Assembly (NCBI GenBank): GCA_011317545.1
Contig: WUJK01000006.1
Span: 2,728,001-2,792,000 of the forward strand
Source: Coniella vitis
Lineage: Eukaryota; Ascomycota; Sordariomycetes; Diaporthales; Schizoparmaceae
DNA length: 64,000 nucleotides
Reading direction: 5' to 3'
The notes under the pieces are model-generated. The model did no database searches and had not been told where the DNA came from. It was given only the letters and a program-made list of their open reading frames with translations. The position numbers and the translations under genes are program-made. Positions within the stretch are counted from its first letter, which is position 1; every line of letters begins with the position of its first letter. Below are positions 47,122 to 58,872 of the stretch, in pieces.

Positions 47122-48883
47122 GGTTGTGAAGAAAGATTTCTGCCACACGGCTATATAGACTATTAGATTTCAATTGTACATTTCGCTTCATTTTCAATTG
47201 TATAAAACCACTTCTCCGTGATGCCTTGGACTGCAAAAGACTGATGTGAGCTAGGTTCGAGTGACAAATCACCAGTCAATTCCACACCCGGCTTTGAACA
47301 TCATGAGCCACCCTTGCTGTTTGATCAATACATTTCGATATCATATGCTTGCCCATACTTCTCAAAAGACCACTTCTTGAAGCCATCCGCCAGGCTGTGA
47401 GCAAAGCCAGGAGCATGTTCCCTGCCACTGTCAAGGTTGGCGAGTCTTCCTGCCCTCCACGTCAGCCACTCCTCAGCCAACACACCTTCTGGCGCTCTCA
47501 GCAACCCGACGGGTACATCAATGATTTGCTGCTCAAGACTCGGCGTGCGGCCGTTGTTGACGAAGAGTCCCGTTGCGCCACAATTTGTGGCACGGCGAAA
47601 GTGTATTGAACCACTCTACAGTAGCAAGCAGCAGTAAGCTGCCTGGATGGTGATGATGCCGGGGTGATGGCTCGCAATAGACGGGTTGTCAATAAATGTT
47701 CATGCTAAAGGTGACAGAAATTCAAAGCCGTTTCACCCAGCTGACGTGCCGGGGACAAACATTTTAAGAACGTGCCAGATAGACTCGAGGGAGATTATCC
47801 TGACAAAATCTGGTGGCGATGCGAAAGGCCCCCGAGTAGGTGGGTGTACATTTGTGACCCGCCTCAATAATATTGCTCGAATTCTGCTCACGGTCATACT
47901 TGATGACGGTGGTTTTCGCTACTCATCTGGCATTGTCTTTATAAAGGCGCGCCTCATCATGCATTATCCGTTCTGGCATATTTGGCCCGCATACATATTG
48001 ACACCAAGGTACCTCTGAGGAGAATTCAGTGGTACTGACGTGTCGCATCTGCCCAAGAATACCTACAACCACCGAGGTAGGAAATTCGGACTTGAACACA
48101 GCACAATTGATCATGTAACAAGAAAGGGCCCGATAGATGCGCAAAACTGTTAATCTGACGGGCTCGAACAGGTGACTCTGCAAGAAATCGGGTCGATAGT
48201 CAGCAAAATCAAGTCTGGCTGCATTACCGCTGAACCACAATGCGTGCTCTCACACGGCAATAAAGCCAGTGACATGGAGTTGTACCAGATGATACAAAAT
48301 CACAGTGACTCTGTGAGGAGAAAAAGGAAAATAATAAGAAATCAATGCAAAAAGAAACAGATTGTGAAAGCGAAGACCAGCAAGCAGGCACAGGCTAGGA
48401 GTGGTTGCTGATGAGGAATATCAGTAGATGTCTTTGGTGAAACTACTTCGCTGACAATAGCGTCAATGCCCAGTATATAAACCATTTCAACAGGAATACT
48501 ACGTCATGGAAGCATTTGTCGGTACCGAACCGGGTGCGTTGTAGAGGCCTTGCATACCAAGATTCGGTGCCATACCCTCAGTGTGTCTTCGCAGCCTCGT
48601 GAAACAATTGGGCATCCATGTTCGTAATCTGGTCGATGCGTAAATAATCACCAAATGCGGTTGTTTCTCCATGCTCCTGGGAAAAAAAATCCTGAAACGC
48701 ATCGCGACTTGTGCTGTAGCAAGCCAGGCAGCAACAGGCACCGAATCGGCGCCGATTCGGCACCGGGGGCGCGCCCCCTTTACCGTTCAACGTGAAAAGG
48801 GCAGTCTCTGGGCCCGTTCTCGGAGCACCACGCCAACCCCAACATTACCCACCAAGCCTGGACCGCAAACAGGCTCTGTCACT
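47122..48883. other. Intergenic, no supportable gene
   Basis: Short frames only. The open frame of the next gene extends upstream to 48671, but its first 71 residues look non-conserved, so this part is treated as leader. Confidence 0.5.
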
Positions 48884-50554
48884 ATGGACCCAGAACCGCC
48901 AAGCGAGCAGCCCGTCACGTCTCCGAGTCAGGATGGTGACGCTTCCCAAGCCGTAGAAGCGCCCTACTCGTCTTTCACATTATGGGAAAAGCGCTTCATC
49001 GTCTGCGGCGCCTCACTGGCTGCCTTCTTCTCTCCCCTCACGGCTCAGATCTATTTCCCGGCCTTGACTGTGCTGTCCGAAGCGTTCCATGTCAGCGAGT
49101 CCAAGATCAACCTGACGGTAACGACCTACATGATCTTCCAGGGCATCACCCCCATGTTCATTGGTGGGTTTGCCGATACGGGAGGTCGGAGGCCCGCTTA
49201 TGTTGCCTGCTTTGTGATCTATATCGGGGCCAACATTGGCGTTGCCTTGTGCCAAAGTTACGGTGCGTTGTTGGGCCTGCGATGCCTGCAGTCCGCAGGC
49301 TCAGCCAGCACTGTGGCCTTGTGTCAAGCAGTCCTGGCCGATACCATCACGTCTGGCGAGCGAGGCCAATATATAGGCATCACGATCCTTCCCATTGTCC
49401 TGGCGCCATCACTGGGCCCAGTGCTTGGTGGGATATTTTCTCAGTACTTTGGCTGGAGATCCATCTTTTGGTTTCTCACCATTATCGCGGCCGTGACCCT
49501 TATTCTGCTGTTGTTCTTCTTCCCAGAGACATGTCGCCTCATCGTGGGCAACGGCAGCGTCCAACCCCACCCCATCTACAGGACTCTTTGGCAGGTTATC
49601 AAGGATAGCCGCCGCAAACGCAAGGCGAGAAAGGCAAACGATCCTGAGCGGCTCGACCGTGTCATGACAGCGACTTCACGAACAACAATCCCCAAACTGT
49701 CCATCAACTTTGGCAATCCGTTCGATTCCGTCAAACTCCTTTTCGAGCCGCTTTTGGGCTTGCTCCTCTTCTACAGTGGTGTCGTGTTCGCTGGCTTCTA
49801 CGCCATATCCACGGCCATGTCCGAGCAAATGAAAGAATTGTACGGACTGAGTGAGATCGAGATCGGCCTCATGTACCTCCCCATGGCCGGTGGCTCCATC
49901 GTCGCAGCTCTAGTGGTTGGCAGAAGCGTAAACTGGAATTACCAGCGACACGCCAAGCGACTCGGCATGACACTGACAAGAGGTCGTCAGGATGATCTTT
50001 CCAACTTCCCAATCGAGCGCGCGCGTCTCGAAGTCGGGCTTCCTTTGTTGGGCCTGTCAACCTGTGTCCTGTTCTCGTGGGGCTGGGCACTCCAGTACAA
50101 GGCCAGTATTGCTGTGCCGGCTGTCTTGATGTTCCTTGTTGGGCTTGGAATGGTCGGGTTCAGCAATACATCCAGTGTCCTGATTGTCGATCTCTATCCT
50201 GGCAAGGCTGGCGCTGCTACCGCTGCCAACAACCTCACGCGGTGTCTGATTGGCGCAGCAGCCACAGCCATCATCACGCCCTTGATCAAAGGTGTGGGCT
50301 CCGGCTGGGCCTTCACCATCTTTGGGTTCCTGTACCTGCTTGGTGCTCCCTTGCTGTTCCTCATCATGAGAAACGGTATCAAGTGGCGGAGGGCACTCCG
50401 AGAGAAGCAGGCCCGCAAGGAGGCATGTGCTCGAGAGAAGATGTCCGAGGATCAAGGTTCCGCTGACGCCGCTCCACAAAATAAGCCTCTGGAAAAGCTT
50501 CCATCTCATGCTTCCACTGGGCTTCCAGCAAACCCCTCAAAGGCCAATGCCTGA
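48884..50554 (+). CDS. MFS drug:H+ antiporter (DHA1/Qdr-like)
   Basis: A single exon of 556 residues from the Met at 48884 (CACTATGG context). An in-frame Met at 48671 would add 71 basic, non-conserved residues and is judged less likely. Twelve hydrophobic segments are expected. The first contains SLAAFFSPLTAQIYFPALTV, a pattern typical of DHA1 carriers. Motif A between helices 2 and 3 reads GGFADTGGRRPAYV, helix 4 has the RCLQSAGSASTVAL block, and helix 5 the PIVLAPSLGPVLGGIFSQY block (motif C). A long cytosolic loop (residues ~230-280) separates the two halves. Family members export drugs, toxins, polyamines or organic acids at the plasma membrane; substrate is unknown. It lies between the catalase-peroxidase and the lyase genes. 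Confidence 0.93.
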   Translation: MDPEPPSEQPVTSPSQDGDASQAVEAPYSSFTLWEKRFIVCGASLAAFFSPLTAQIYFPALTVLSEAFHVSESKINLTVTTYMIFQGITPMFIGGFADTGGRRPAYVACFVIYIGANIGVALCQSYGALLGLRCLQSAGSASTVALCQAVLADTITSGERGQYIGITILPIVLAPSLGPVLGGIFSQYFGWRSIFWFLTIIAAVTLILLLFFFPETCRLIVGNGSVQPHPIYRTLWQVIKDSRRKRKARKANDPERLDRVMTATSRTTIPKLSINFGNPFDSVKLLFEPLLGLLLFYSGVVFAGFYAISTAMSEQMKELYGLSEIEIGLMYLPMAGGSIVAALVVGRSVNWNYQRHAKRLGMTLTRGRQDDLSNFPIERARLEVGLPLLGLSTCVLFSWGWALQYKASIAVPAVLMFLVGLGMVGFSNTSSVLIVDLYPGKAGAATAANNLTRCLIGAAATAIITPLIKGVGSGWAFTIFGFLYLLGAPLLFLIMRNGIKWRRALREKQARKEACAREKMSEDQGSADAAPQNKPLEKLPSHASTGLPANPSKANA

Positions 50555-51463
50555 GCCAGGGGTTAAGAAAGCTGGGAATAGCGCTAATTGCGAGTGCGTG
50601 TGCATAAAGTTTAAGATACCCAGGGGGAACGATTAGTCTAAACCGTGTTGTCATCTTATATGATAATGTAGTTTCCTAATTTCTTTGCCAGGCTGGCATT
50701 GTATGAGAAGATCGATTGACCAATGGTCAGAGAACGCGACGTCCCGCCCTACATATTTATGAATATATCACGTGGTTACGATAAGCCTACTGTCTCAGCC
50801 TCGTCTTGGTGGCAAGGCTGCCGTTTCTGTCTCACTGCCATGCTAGCAACAAGAACAACGAGGAAGGAGCTGGCCCGGCACAGGTGTGTACAAGGTTGGG
50901 GTATCTGTTGGCTTGGTGTATTATTTGAAAAAGTAATCGCACTTTCTAATTGAGCACAGTTAATACACCAAAACAGCGAAAGGAGTCAATAGTCTAAGCT
51001 CTGAAGACGACATACATGTTGAGATACACTGTAAATAAAGCAGTGCACCACGAATATAAACCACACCGAGTTTATGAAGCTCCACAGCGCGGGCTGCTAC
51101 CCGGCATATCGTCCGGAGCTAGTCCTTTTTCTTTCTTGCATCATATTTTGGGGGTCGGAAAGCTCTTGATTCGCTCGCGCACCGTATTTGGATCTTCTTG
51201 CAAGGAAAGATGAACAGAACCGGAAGAACAGAACAAATATTATCCCGTGTACACATGATGCAACATGTCACAAGCGAATGCACCAGAATAAATTCCCCAG
51301 CACGTCTTGACAGCCACTGACTAGAAGTTTGTTTTCAAAGACGGCACATATCGAGTGAATTCACGGCCCCTCAGTGGCGCCCATCTTTGCACAGCCAACA
51401 ACACATTATCGATACCGGTACTTTGCCAACAACAGCGACCTATTGGAGTCAAAAAATAAAGTC
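50555..51463. other. Intergenic, promoter of the first lyase gene
   Basis: No coding signal is seen. The sequence is AT-richer toward the lyase start at 51464, and the open frame extends upstream of it without signal-peptide character. Confidence 0.5.
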
Positions 51464-53045
51464 ATGTATATATCTTGGGCTGTCCTTGTCGCGACGTTTC
51501 TTCCCACGTTCGTTCGCGCTACTGGTCAACTCAATGGTCTGCCCGTCCTCAATGGCCCTATACCCGTGGTAAGCCCAAGCCTCCCGGGCGCAAAAACACG
51601 GGTTGGCGACTTTGTCCACCCAGGCCTCTGGCACACACACGAAGATCTTGAACGTATAAGATCAGGTGTCGCGGACGGCATTGAGCCATGGAAGACAGCG
51701 TATCTAAATTTCAGCGCTGACAGCTATTCTCAATCCACTGTGAGTGATGCGCACTGCTAAATGGTATGATTATACCCTGTACCGAAGCTCACTGATAATC
51801 TCAGTATGTCATGCAAGGCCCCGAAAGTGTTATTTGCCGGGGTGCCTGTTCCAACTACACGGGTAACTTTGCCAAAGACGCTCGTGCCGCTTACCAGAAC
51901 GCTCTAATGTGGTACATCACCAAGAACCAAAGTCACTGGGACCGTTCCACTAGCATCATCGACGCCTGGGGAACAAATCTTACAAACATAGTCGGTGTCG
52001 ATACCTCGCTTCTGGTCGGCCTGGATGGTGGTCTGCTTGTCAATGCCGCCGAGATTATGAGGTGGGAAGGCAACTGGACCGAGGCGGGGGCGGCAGCTAC
52101 TGGAAGCACTGGCTATTCCAATCAGCTATACTGGCTGTTCGCGCGGCAGTCCATCATCATCGGTCAAGCAAATTACGGCATGGTTAGCATCAAAGCTCTG
52201 CTGTCATATGCCGTTTATCTGGACGATGTGTCCATGGTAAGTGCCTTGCAGAACAGTGTTTCATATGCGTATAACTGACTTTTTCCCCCATACAGTGGAA
52301 TTACGCTGTGAATTATTACCAGAACGACTTGTGTGCTGGTCTCTATGGCAACTATGAGCCGAATACCGGCCAGGGCGCCGAGATAGGTCGTGACCAAGGG
52401 CATGCTCAGGGTGCCTTAGGATGGACGGCCGAGGCGGCTCGTGTAATCCAGTCACAAGGCACAGATATTTACTCGCTTGGTGGAAATCTTCTTCTCCAGG
52501 CGGGTGAGTATGCTGCCAAGTACAATCTTGGCTACGACGTGCCTTATGACCCCAAATTTTATCGTTGCGAGGCCATCCTCGTGAACGGGCCTTGGTCAGC
52601 ACCATCCCCGCGCAGCCGCGGGGTGAGCAGTACTACACCGTTGGTTTATGATGTAAGTTATCCAAGAGACAAGCTCACCATGTCCTATCTTTTTTTCGAA
52701 GGGTTGGGGGGGGGGGGGAGAATGAGAGTCACTAAGTTAAGTACTCAGATACTGTATTACCAATATGCCGTGAAAAAGGGGCTGCAGGCCCCATATATCA
52801 CTGCAATGAAGGCAGCCTTGAAAGCCACAACGGGCGGTGAACAGTCCAGTAAGCAGACCCTCTGTCGCTATAAAAGCAGGAAGTAGTCTCGCTAACTGTT
52901 TGAAGCAACGAATAACGATCATCCTAGCTGGGGAGATCTTATTTGGTCGTACCCTGGCAAGGGTAGCTTCCTCAATAACAATACTCTAACAATCTGGGGC
53001 GGTGGTTTTATTGGTGCGAACGGGACGGGGAACTTGAACGACTAA
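51464..53045 (+). CDS. Secreted alginate-lyase-superfamily protein (PL38-like), copy A
   Basis: Five exons (51464-51739, 51805-52236, 52296-52652, 52749-52848, 52906-53045) give 434 residues. The Met at 51464 starts a signal peptide (ISWAVLVATFLPTFVRA). The body is an alpha-helical toroid type: FVHPGLWHTHEDLERIRSGV, KDARAAYQNALMWYITKNQS, LLVGLDGGLLVNAAEIMR, then the conserved GAEIGRDQGHAQGALGW with the Arg/His pair likely to be catalytic. Next come QGTDIYSLGGNLLLQAGEYA and the C-terminal NNDHPSWGDLIWSYPGKG. Such enzymes cut uronic-acid polymers (alginate, glucuronan) by beta-elimination; the exact substrate is not readable. Eight N-glycosylation sequons fit secretion. Intron 3 contains a G13 run. 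A diverged paralogue lies at 58873-60214. Confidence 0.88.
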
Positions 53046-53637
53046 TACCTCGATCTCGGTCATTCTGCGTCTACCTAACTTGAGAGCTCGATCATCATGT
53101 AAAGCTTTCCTCTGTGCGCGGATTCAGCAGGGAAGCAATAACAGATTCGCCTTTGGAACGAGGAACATGTCTAACGTACTGCGAAATCGACTCTGTTATC
53201 CAGCCTGATAGTTCTAGATTTGGAGCACTTATTTTGTAGGATTCGTTCACTGGTTCAATGCTTCTTAAGTGCTTGATGCTCTCTTGATATATCCAATTCT
53301 AATACATGAACCAATCCTACAAACCTAAATTTCATAAACACGGTGAATCTCTTGTCAGTCAGATGTTCAGAAAACGCTTCAGTATTTCAAATGTAAAGCA
53401 CCCTATTGAGCTTGATTTAAAGGGGTCAAAGAATCGAACTCAAAATCCAATTCCTAGATACTTTGCATTCCTATTATCATTCTATAAGGGTCATCACTAG
53501 TGGAACGAACGCAACGATCTTATTCCACCTAAGGCTTTTCAGATTTTTATGCAGGTATATATTCAGGAAAGAAATTGTTAACTTCAGTCTCTCTGAACCT
53601 CATCGTGGATGGTTCAGGCCTTGGAAATGCTCCCTAT
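53046..53637. other. Intergenic between convergent genes
   Basis: AT-rich 3' region shared by the lyase (plus) and alpha-galactosidase (minus) genes. No gene is seen. Confidence 0.5.
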
Positions 53638-55067
53638 CTATTCTGAGAAAACGAGTACCTTTGTCTGATGACTCTGCACATTGGGTAAGGATATCGTCTG
53701 GTTATCTCCACCGTTCCCCCCCGTCAGGTACGCCTTGGCCCAAATGTCGCGGATCTTGAGTTTTGCACCTTGAAGACTTGAGAAGCCTGGAACAGTCGAG
53801 AGTGTTATGTTGATGCTTTGCGTCGTGTTTTTCTCGTTGAACGCAAGAATAACAAATCGGGAAGATCCTGATGAGAGAGGTCCAGCCCAAATCTGGATGC
53901 TTCCTTCTGTGGATAGTGCTGGAACATAATTGACAGCCACTCCCGCGTCATCTTGATTTATAGCGATAATTTCGTCGTTTAACAAAATTTCCAAAGAGGT
54001 TCGGTTGATGGAGCTCAAATCAGTGCTGATGATAAGGGGTGACTTGAGCGCGGCCCAGAAAGAAAAGTGAGTTTCTTCCTCGAGGGTAGTCATTGCGTTG
54101 TTGCCAATCTCAAGCAAGTCCATGTCCGCTAAGATCACAAATCAAGTGGATTAGTTCATGCCAGAATACTTTACGCAGTAGTGAAGCTGGAAAAGTAACT
54201 GACCCCATGACCCAGGCTTTTGAAAGTAGGAAATCTCACGCATCTTGCGGATCAAGGTCAAAACACTTGTGCCTGCGTACCCCGTGTTGAGACAGTAGGC
54301 AGTTGTGCAGACACCCGAGCTATCAGTGGCGAAAGATGCATGAATATCGCCGGCCATTCGATACGAGTCGCTGAATTGATCCGCCCAGAGCCATGGGAAC
54401 TGATTTCCCCACTCACACAGGGAGAGAAATATCTCGCGCCCTGTAGCAAGTAACGCATTAGCCATACGTAGATGTCGTTCTTGGACCGAAAGAGTGGCCG
54501 CCTGAAAACCGCCGCAATTATCGTATTTGAGGTAGTCAACGCCCCAAGCAGCAAAGGTGGCTGCGTCGAGTTCTTCGTTTCCATAGCTTCCAGGATGAAA
54601 TGCACATTCGAAAATCCCTGCGTCACTTTTGGGTCATACTCTTAGTTGCTGCTTTAATCATAACATCGGGTGAATCAGTTCTGTGGTAGCCGACCTGTAG
54701 ATGCCAAGTTTCAGGCCATGATCGTGGGCGTAACTCGCGACAGATTCGATTCCGTTCGGAAATCGCGTTGCATTGGCCTGCTGCAGACCTTGAGCTGTCC
54801 GGTTCCCCGACCAACCGCCGTCTATGAGAACATAGTTGTATCCAGCGGTTGCTAGATGTGTCGAGACCAGACCGTCGATGGCACTATGAATCGCACTCTC
54901 GTTCACAAGCAACTTGTATGCATTATATGAGTTCCATCCTAATGGTCTCCGCTTCAGTAGGCATCTCCAATCTGCAGTCCTTTTTTCCAATGATACTTAC
55001 CCATCTGCGGCTTGGCTGCCAAGTTGCTAGCGAGGCAGCCTGTTGCGAAAAGGAGCAGACCGAACAT
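53638..55067 (-). CDS. Secreted alpha-galactosidase, GH27
   Basis: Exons 55067-54997, 54946-54695, 54625-54204 and 54128-53638 give 411 residues. The signal peptide is MFGLLLFATGCLASNLAA. GH27 blocks appear in order: GKPLGWNSYNAY, NYVLIDGGWSGNR, FPNGIESVASYAHDHGLKLG, GIYSDAG across intron 2, VDYLKYDNCGG with the nucleophile Asp143, CEWGNQFPWLWADQFSDSYR followed by MAGDI carrying the acid/base Asp, and ALKSPLIISTDLSS. The C-terminal beta domain is complete (LKIRDIWAKAYL). The enzyme releases terminal alpha-galactose from oligosaccharides or galactomannan. The first intron is the weak point: the chosen 50-nt join (GTATCA...GCGGAG) keeps frame and family sequence, whereas the stronger GTAAGT donor just upstream does not give a frame-keeping intron of normal size. 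Confidence 0.9.
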
Positions 55068-55640
55068 TTGGAAACCCGGTTGTGGAGGCGTCACACTTGT
55101 CAAAGACACGAATATACGTCTCGAAGGGAGAATAATTTCAGGATAGTCCAAGCAAGTTGTTGTGTTGTCGAGGAGCACGAGCACTACTACCCTTTCGAGC
55201 TACCAACGCGACTCATGATAACCTCACAGATCACCGGTACACAGTCTGTCTCGGCTGCAAGTTCCGCCATTTCTTCCGATCCAACTCAAAAGTATGACAG
55301 CTCGTTACAGCGGTCTTCGGAAACGCCCATGTTTTGGTTAGATCACGAGGCAAGCCGTGAGTCGCTTGAATGTCCCAAGACGGTCGATCACATCCTCCCT
55401 CCGCTCCCCGCACACTTCTCCGCATTACATCGTACAGATCGTGCAGGGGCTCCAGTAGGATTGACGGAGTACCATCTCCATATTTTGATCCCCAAGAAAG
55501 ATGCAGCGGCATTATTCCCCGCGATTTCGCCCGGTAACCGACGCTGAAAGGACTCTTTATAACATGCGCCCGGGTTCGGGCACCGGATTACTAACAAGAA
55601 CATACGCAAATCGAGGAACAATCATCACTTCCAGCACATC
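55068..55640. promoter_or_regulatory. Shared divergent promoter of the GH27 and FAS1 genes
   Basis: 573 bases separate the divergent starts at 55067 (minus) and 55641 (plus). A TTTATAA element at 55556-55562 lies about 80 bases before the FAS1 start. A plus-strand frame crosses the area but overlaps the GH27 start and has no motif. Co-regulation of the two secreted proteins is inferred from this arrangement only. Confidence 0.4.
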
Positions 55641-56429
55641 ATGAAAGCCAGTGTGATGTCTATTTACCTGTGGCCAGCTGCGGTCCTCTCATCTGTAGTA
55701 GACCGGCAGCTATTGTCCTACGCTTCTATCCCAGCCGATGCATACGTGCCTGCCACCAATACCTCTTCAACTCTGCTCTCTTTTTTGCAGTCAAGACCAG
55801 AGCTTTCAGTGCTGACATCTACGCTTGGAGAAGCAGGAGGTAGGCAAGGGGTGTCTTGACAATGTGGACACAATTTGTGGTATTATTATTTCAGAAAGCC
55901 TTGGGGCCTGCTAACTCACACTCCTGACCAGGCTTTGCGCAGGCTTTTGCTACGGCCGCGACCTGGAAATACACGTTCTTTGCGCCCTCAAATGCTGCAT
56001 TCAACAATACAGGAGAGTATTTCAGCACCTTTTTAGCTACTCCCAAGGGGAAGTGGTGGTTCGGCAACCTGCTCCAGCACCACTACGTGCCCAACTCAGC
56101 CCTGCAATCAACCGCGTTCAACTCTGTTCTTCGCTTCCAAACCGGATCATATCTCTATGTATCAGGGCAGTCTTTGGGGGGCCAGGTTATTCTCAACAAT
56201 GTGTCTACTGTCACAGAAGCTGATCTGCCTGTGACGAATGTGAGTGCAAGCAACTCTCAAGTTTATACTTTCTTTTTGGATCTTGCTGAAAGCTATAACC
56301 CAGGGCATCGTGCATATCATCGATCGCATTCTCGACCCGTCAGCCCAAATATTTGAAGGGGACATCAACAAGGTTTCTCAGTCATTCATAGCAGGAAGTT
56401 GTTCTAACGATGCGCTGCCGTACTGCTGA
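55641..56429 (+). CDS. Secreted single-domain fasciclin (FAS1) protein
   Basis: Three exons (55641-55839, 55932-56239, 56304-56429) give 210 residues. The start gives a hydrophobic leader (MSIYLWPAAVLSSVV). One FAS1 domain is recognisable: SSTLLSFLQSRPELSVLTST (helical entry), WKYTFFAPSNAAFNN (the H1 box), WWFGNLLQHHYVPNSAL, and the second box GIVHIIDRILDPSAQIFEG, reached only after the last splice. FAS1 domains mediate adhesion or bind cell-wall components; no GPI-anchor tail is seen, so it may be freely secreted. It is divergently paired with the alpha-galactosidase gene. Confidence 0.9.
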
Positions 56430-58872
56430 CGAAGTTTTCAATGCTGCATTTTAAAGATCTTACATGTATTGGCGCACAAGGTCACCATTGCATGGGACGC
56501 AACGTCGTCGCTGAATATCACATCTTATGTATCCCCAAGTCCTGTAACTATTTTCGATATGTCTAGCACATAAATGCTCAAGTAACCAAAGCAACCGCAC
56601 TGCCGGAGCACTGAAATTCCGATCGCCCTTTTCAAGTTTCCGTGATTCCTTATAATTCACATTTAGCGTCACTTGTCTTGTGATTTACTTGCAACAAAGT
56701 TTACCGGGATTCTCGCAGATCATGCAGGAAAGTCACATGCAATGTCAACTCGAGTACTTATCTCGGATAAGCAGTGGCTTTTGCTCTTGCGATACAGTTC
56801 GAATGGTTGCCTTTCTGTAACCCACTTAATTTGGATTCGCCAACACCATATACTATAAAACTCAGCGGATCAGCATCTTTGTTTGAGCACCTGCGCTAAC
56901 CAATTCCACAAAACAAAAGAATCTAATAGATTCTCACTGCTTTTCTGGATTCGTCTCCCGCTGTCCCGGCAGTATACTGGCTAGATATATTGAACCGGAC
57001 GTATATCCCTTGTTCTTGCGGCTGTCAGGACCGACAAGCAAGGCTGTGGCAAGCTTTGTTTTCTTAAATTCTCAACAATGGCCTGGCGATGAGGAACGCC
57101 ACATATGAACACATTTTTGTGAGAGTATGTCTCGTCAACCCGTATTTCCATGGCTCATATGTATTTGATTTCCACAAAAGTAGTCACTGTCGACTAGCAC
57201 CGTAAATCAAGATGGATGTCAAGTTTGGGCAAGAGATTTGCCTCTTCATGTGGTCCGGGATCCTGATTTCACCTAAGAGATCTATGAAAAGGGGCCGTAC
57301 GGCATTTTACCACGCAATGGAAACGAAGCCAGAACCAGAATTTAAAGCGAAAATGTTTACTGGTGCAAAATTGTCTCACGCATGTTCCCAAGGGGTCTCA
57401 GCTCATATCAACGTCTTAGCATGCCTAATTCGCCAGGAAAAATTGCAAACATTTGAGGTCTCAAGGAAATCGCAAATGATGTTACGACTGAATGGGCACC
57501 AAATTGGCTGATTTCGCAAAATAGCTAATTAGATATTGAACGTCAACCGGCGGTGGAGCGCATACACTACTGTGGAAGGTTTCAAAGCTATAAACCACCC
57601 AGGCCCTAGTGTCCGCAACCGATAGAACTGCTGGTGTGTGTTAGTTCTCCTATTGGCATAGTTATGCGCATCAAGGCAGCTAGCTTAAACCGATGTGCTT
57701 GAGAACCTAGGTTAAGGGGGTTTTCCGGGCTACTTTTGACGGAGACCAAGCGCCGTGGGCCTGATCAGTTCTCGCAACTGTCTTATAGCCAAAGTCTCGG
57801 TGATAGGAGTATGCGGGCGTGATCAGGTGTACTAAGCAAGTTTTCCTATGGGGGATACTAGTGTGGTCTGTATGTTGGACAGCGGATGATGGCATATCTC
57901 TCGCAATGAGGACCAAATCATCAACAATCAATCGGGGGCGGGGGGGATTTTCTAATTTGAGCAACGTATGTACCGCAGCCCACGTGATGCCCTCTACTGC
58001 CCAAAGGCAGATTCAAATAATACTTATTGTCCAGCTATTGCCAATCTCTGGAGCAGTGAGAGGTGAGATCCAGAAAAGAGACCACGATGATTTAATTGTC
58101 TTTAACGAAGTCATGTGATCATGTGCGTTTTTTTTTTTTTACATTGAATTCTCGCACTTCTATTCATATAGAGCCCGCGATCGTCAGAAAAAACGACGGA
58201 TCAGGAGGGCTACCGCGGACCAATGGTTTGGTTTTGGGTTCTCGTTGGACAGGTCTTATGACTGATGAAACGGAGCCGGATAAAACCCCGGGAGAGGCAT
58301 CTCTATCAACACAAAAGGAGCATTGTAGTTGTCTTGCTGGTCTCGGAGAAGAATGAAAAAGAGGTCAAGAAAAATACGGCGCGAGTTTCCAACTCCCGAT
58401 GCCATTACAATCCAGGCAAGAATCCTGTTGATCTTGTGGACCCCATCTCTAGCAACCAGAGTGCAAGAGTTTCAACCGGACAGCATCCACGAATCCAAGA
58501 GCATCCATTTCAAGAGTTGATCAGGTGGTTACTCAGTGACTAGATAGATGCTCCATCCATTAATCCGAGCGACAACAGAGTGGTTGCCCTTTTCTTCGTG
58601 CTGTGCTTTACGCGTCGTGGAGAGCGGACATGATCTGCTCCGTCGTCCGCTTGTTGAACTTGCTAGAGAGATCTGGAATACTCTTGCTCCGTTTCTGATC
58701 GCATACTCGTGAACAATATGAAGACCAAATGTTAAATAACCCCCATCTTCCTCAGTCGATTGAGAACTCCCTGATCAGCTTGCTAAGTCTTACACAAACA
58801 ACAAGAAGTTCTACTTACGGACTGCAGTATAACCCCGGCCTTCCCTTTCTGAATTGTGCCAAATTTTCCAAG
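56430..58872. other. Gene-free interval before the second lyase gene
   Basis: Short frames only, no motifs. The sequence is AT-richer than neighbouring exons. The open frame of the following gene begins at 58729 but the signal peptide points to the Met at 58873. Confidence 0.5.

Noticed and set aside
46114..47148. 344-residue minus-strand frame
   Set aside because: Antisense shadow of the last catalase-peroxidase exon.
48671..48883. 71-residue upstream extension of the MFS transporter
   Set aside because: In frame, but basic and not family-like; the Met at 48884 has a better context and matches the usual N-terminal length.
53400..53470. Possible tRNA-like TTCGATT loop on the minus strand
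   Set aside because: The flanking bases do not form a five-pair T-stem or an acceptor stem, so no cloverleaf can be drawn.
54849..55547. 232-residue plus-strand frame over the GH27 start
   Set aside because: It overlaps the first exons of the alpha-galactosidase in antisense and has no motif of its own.
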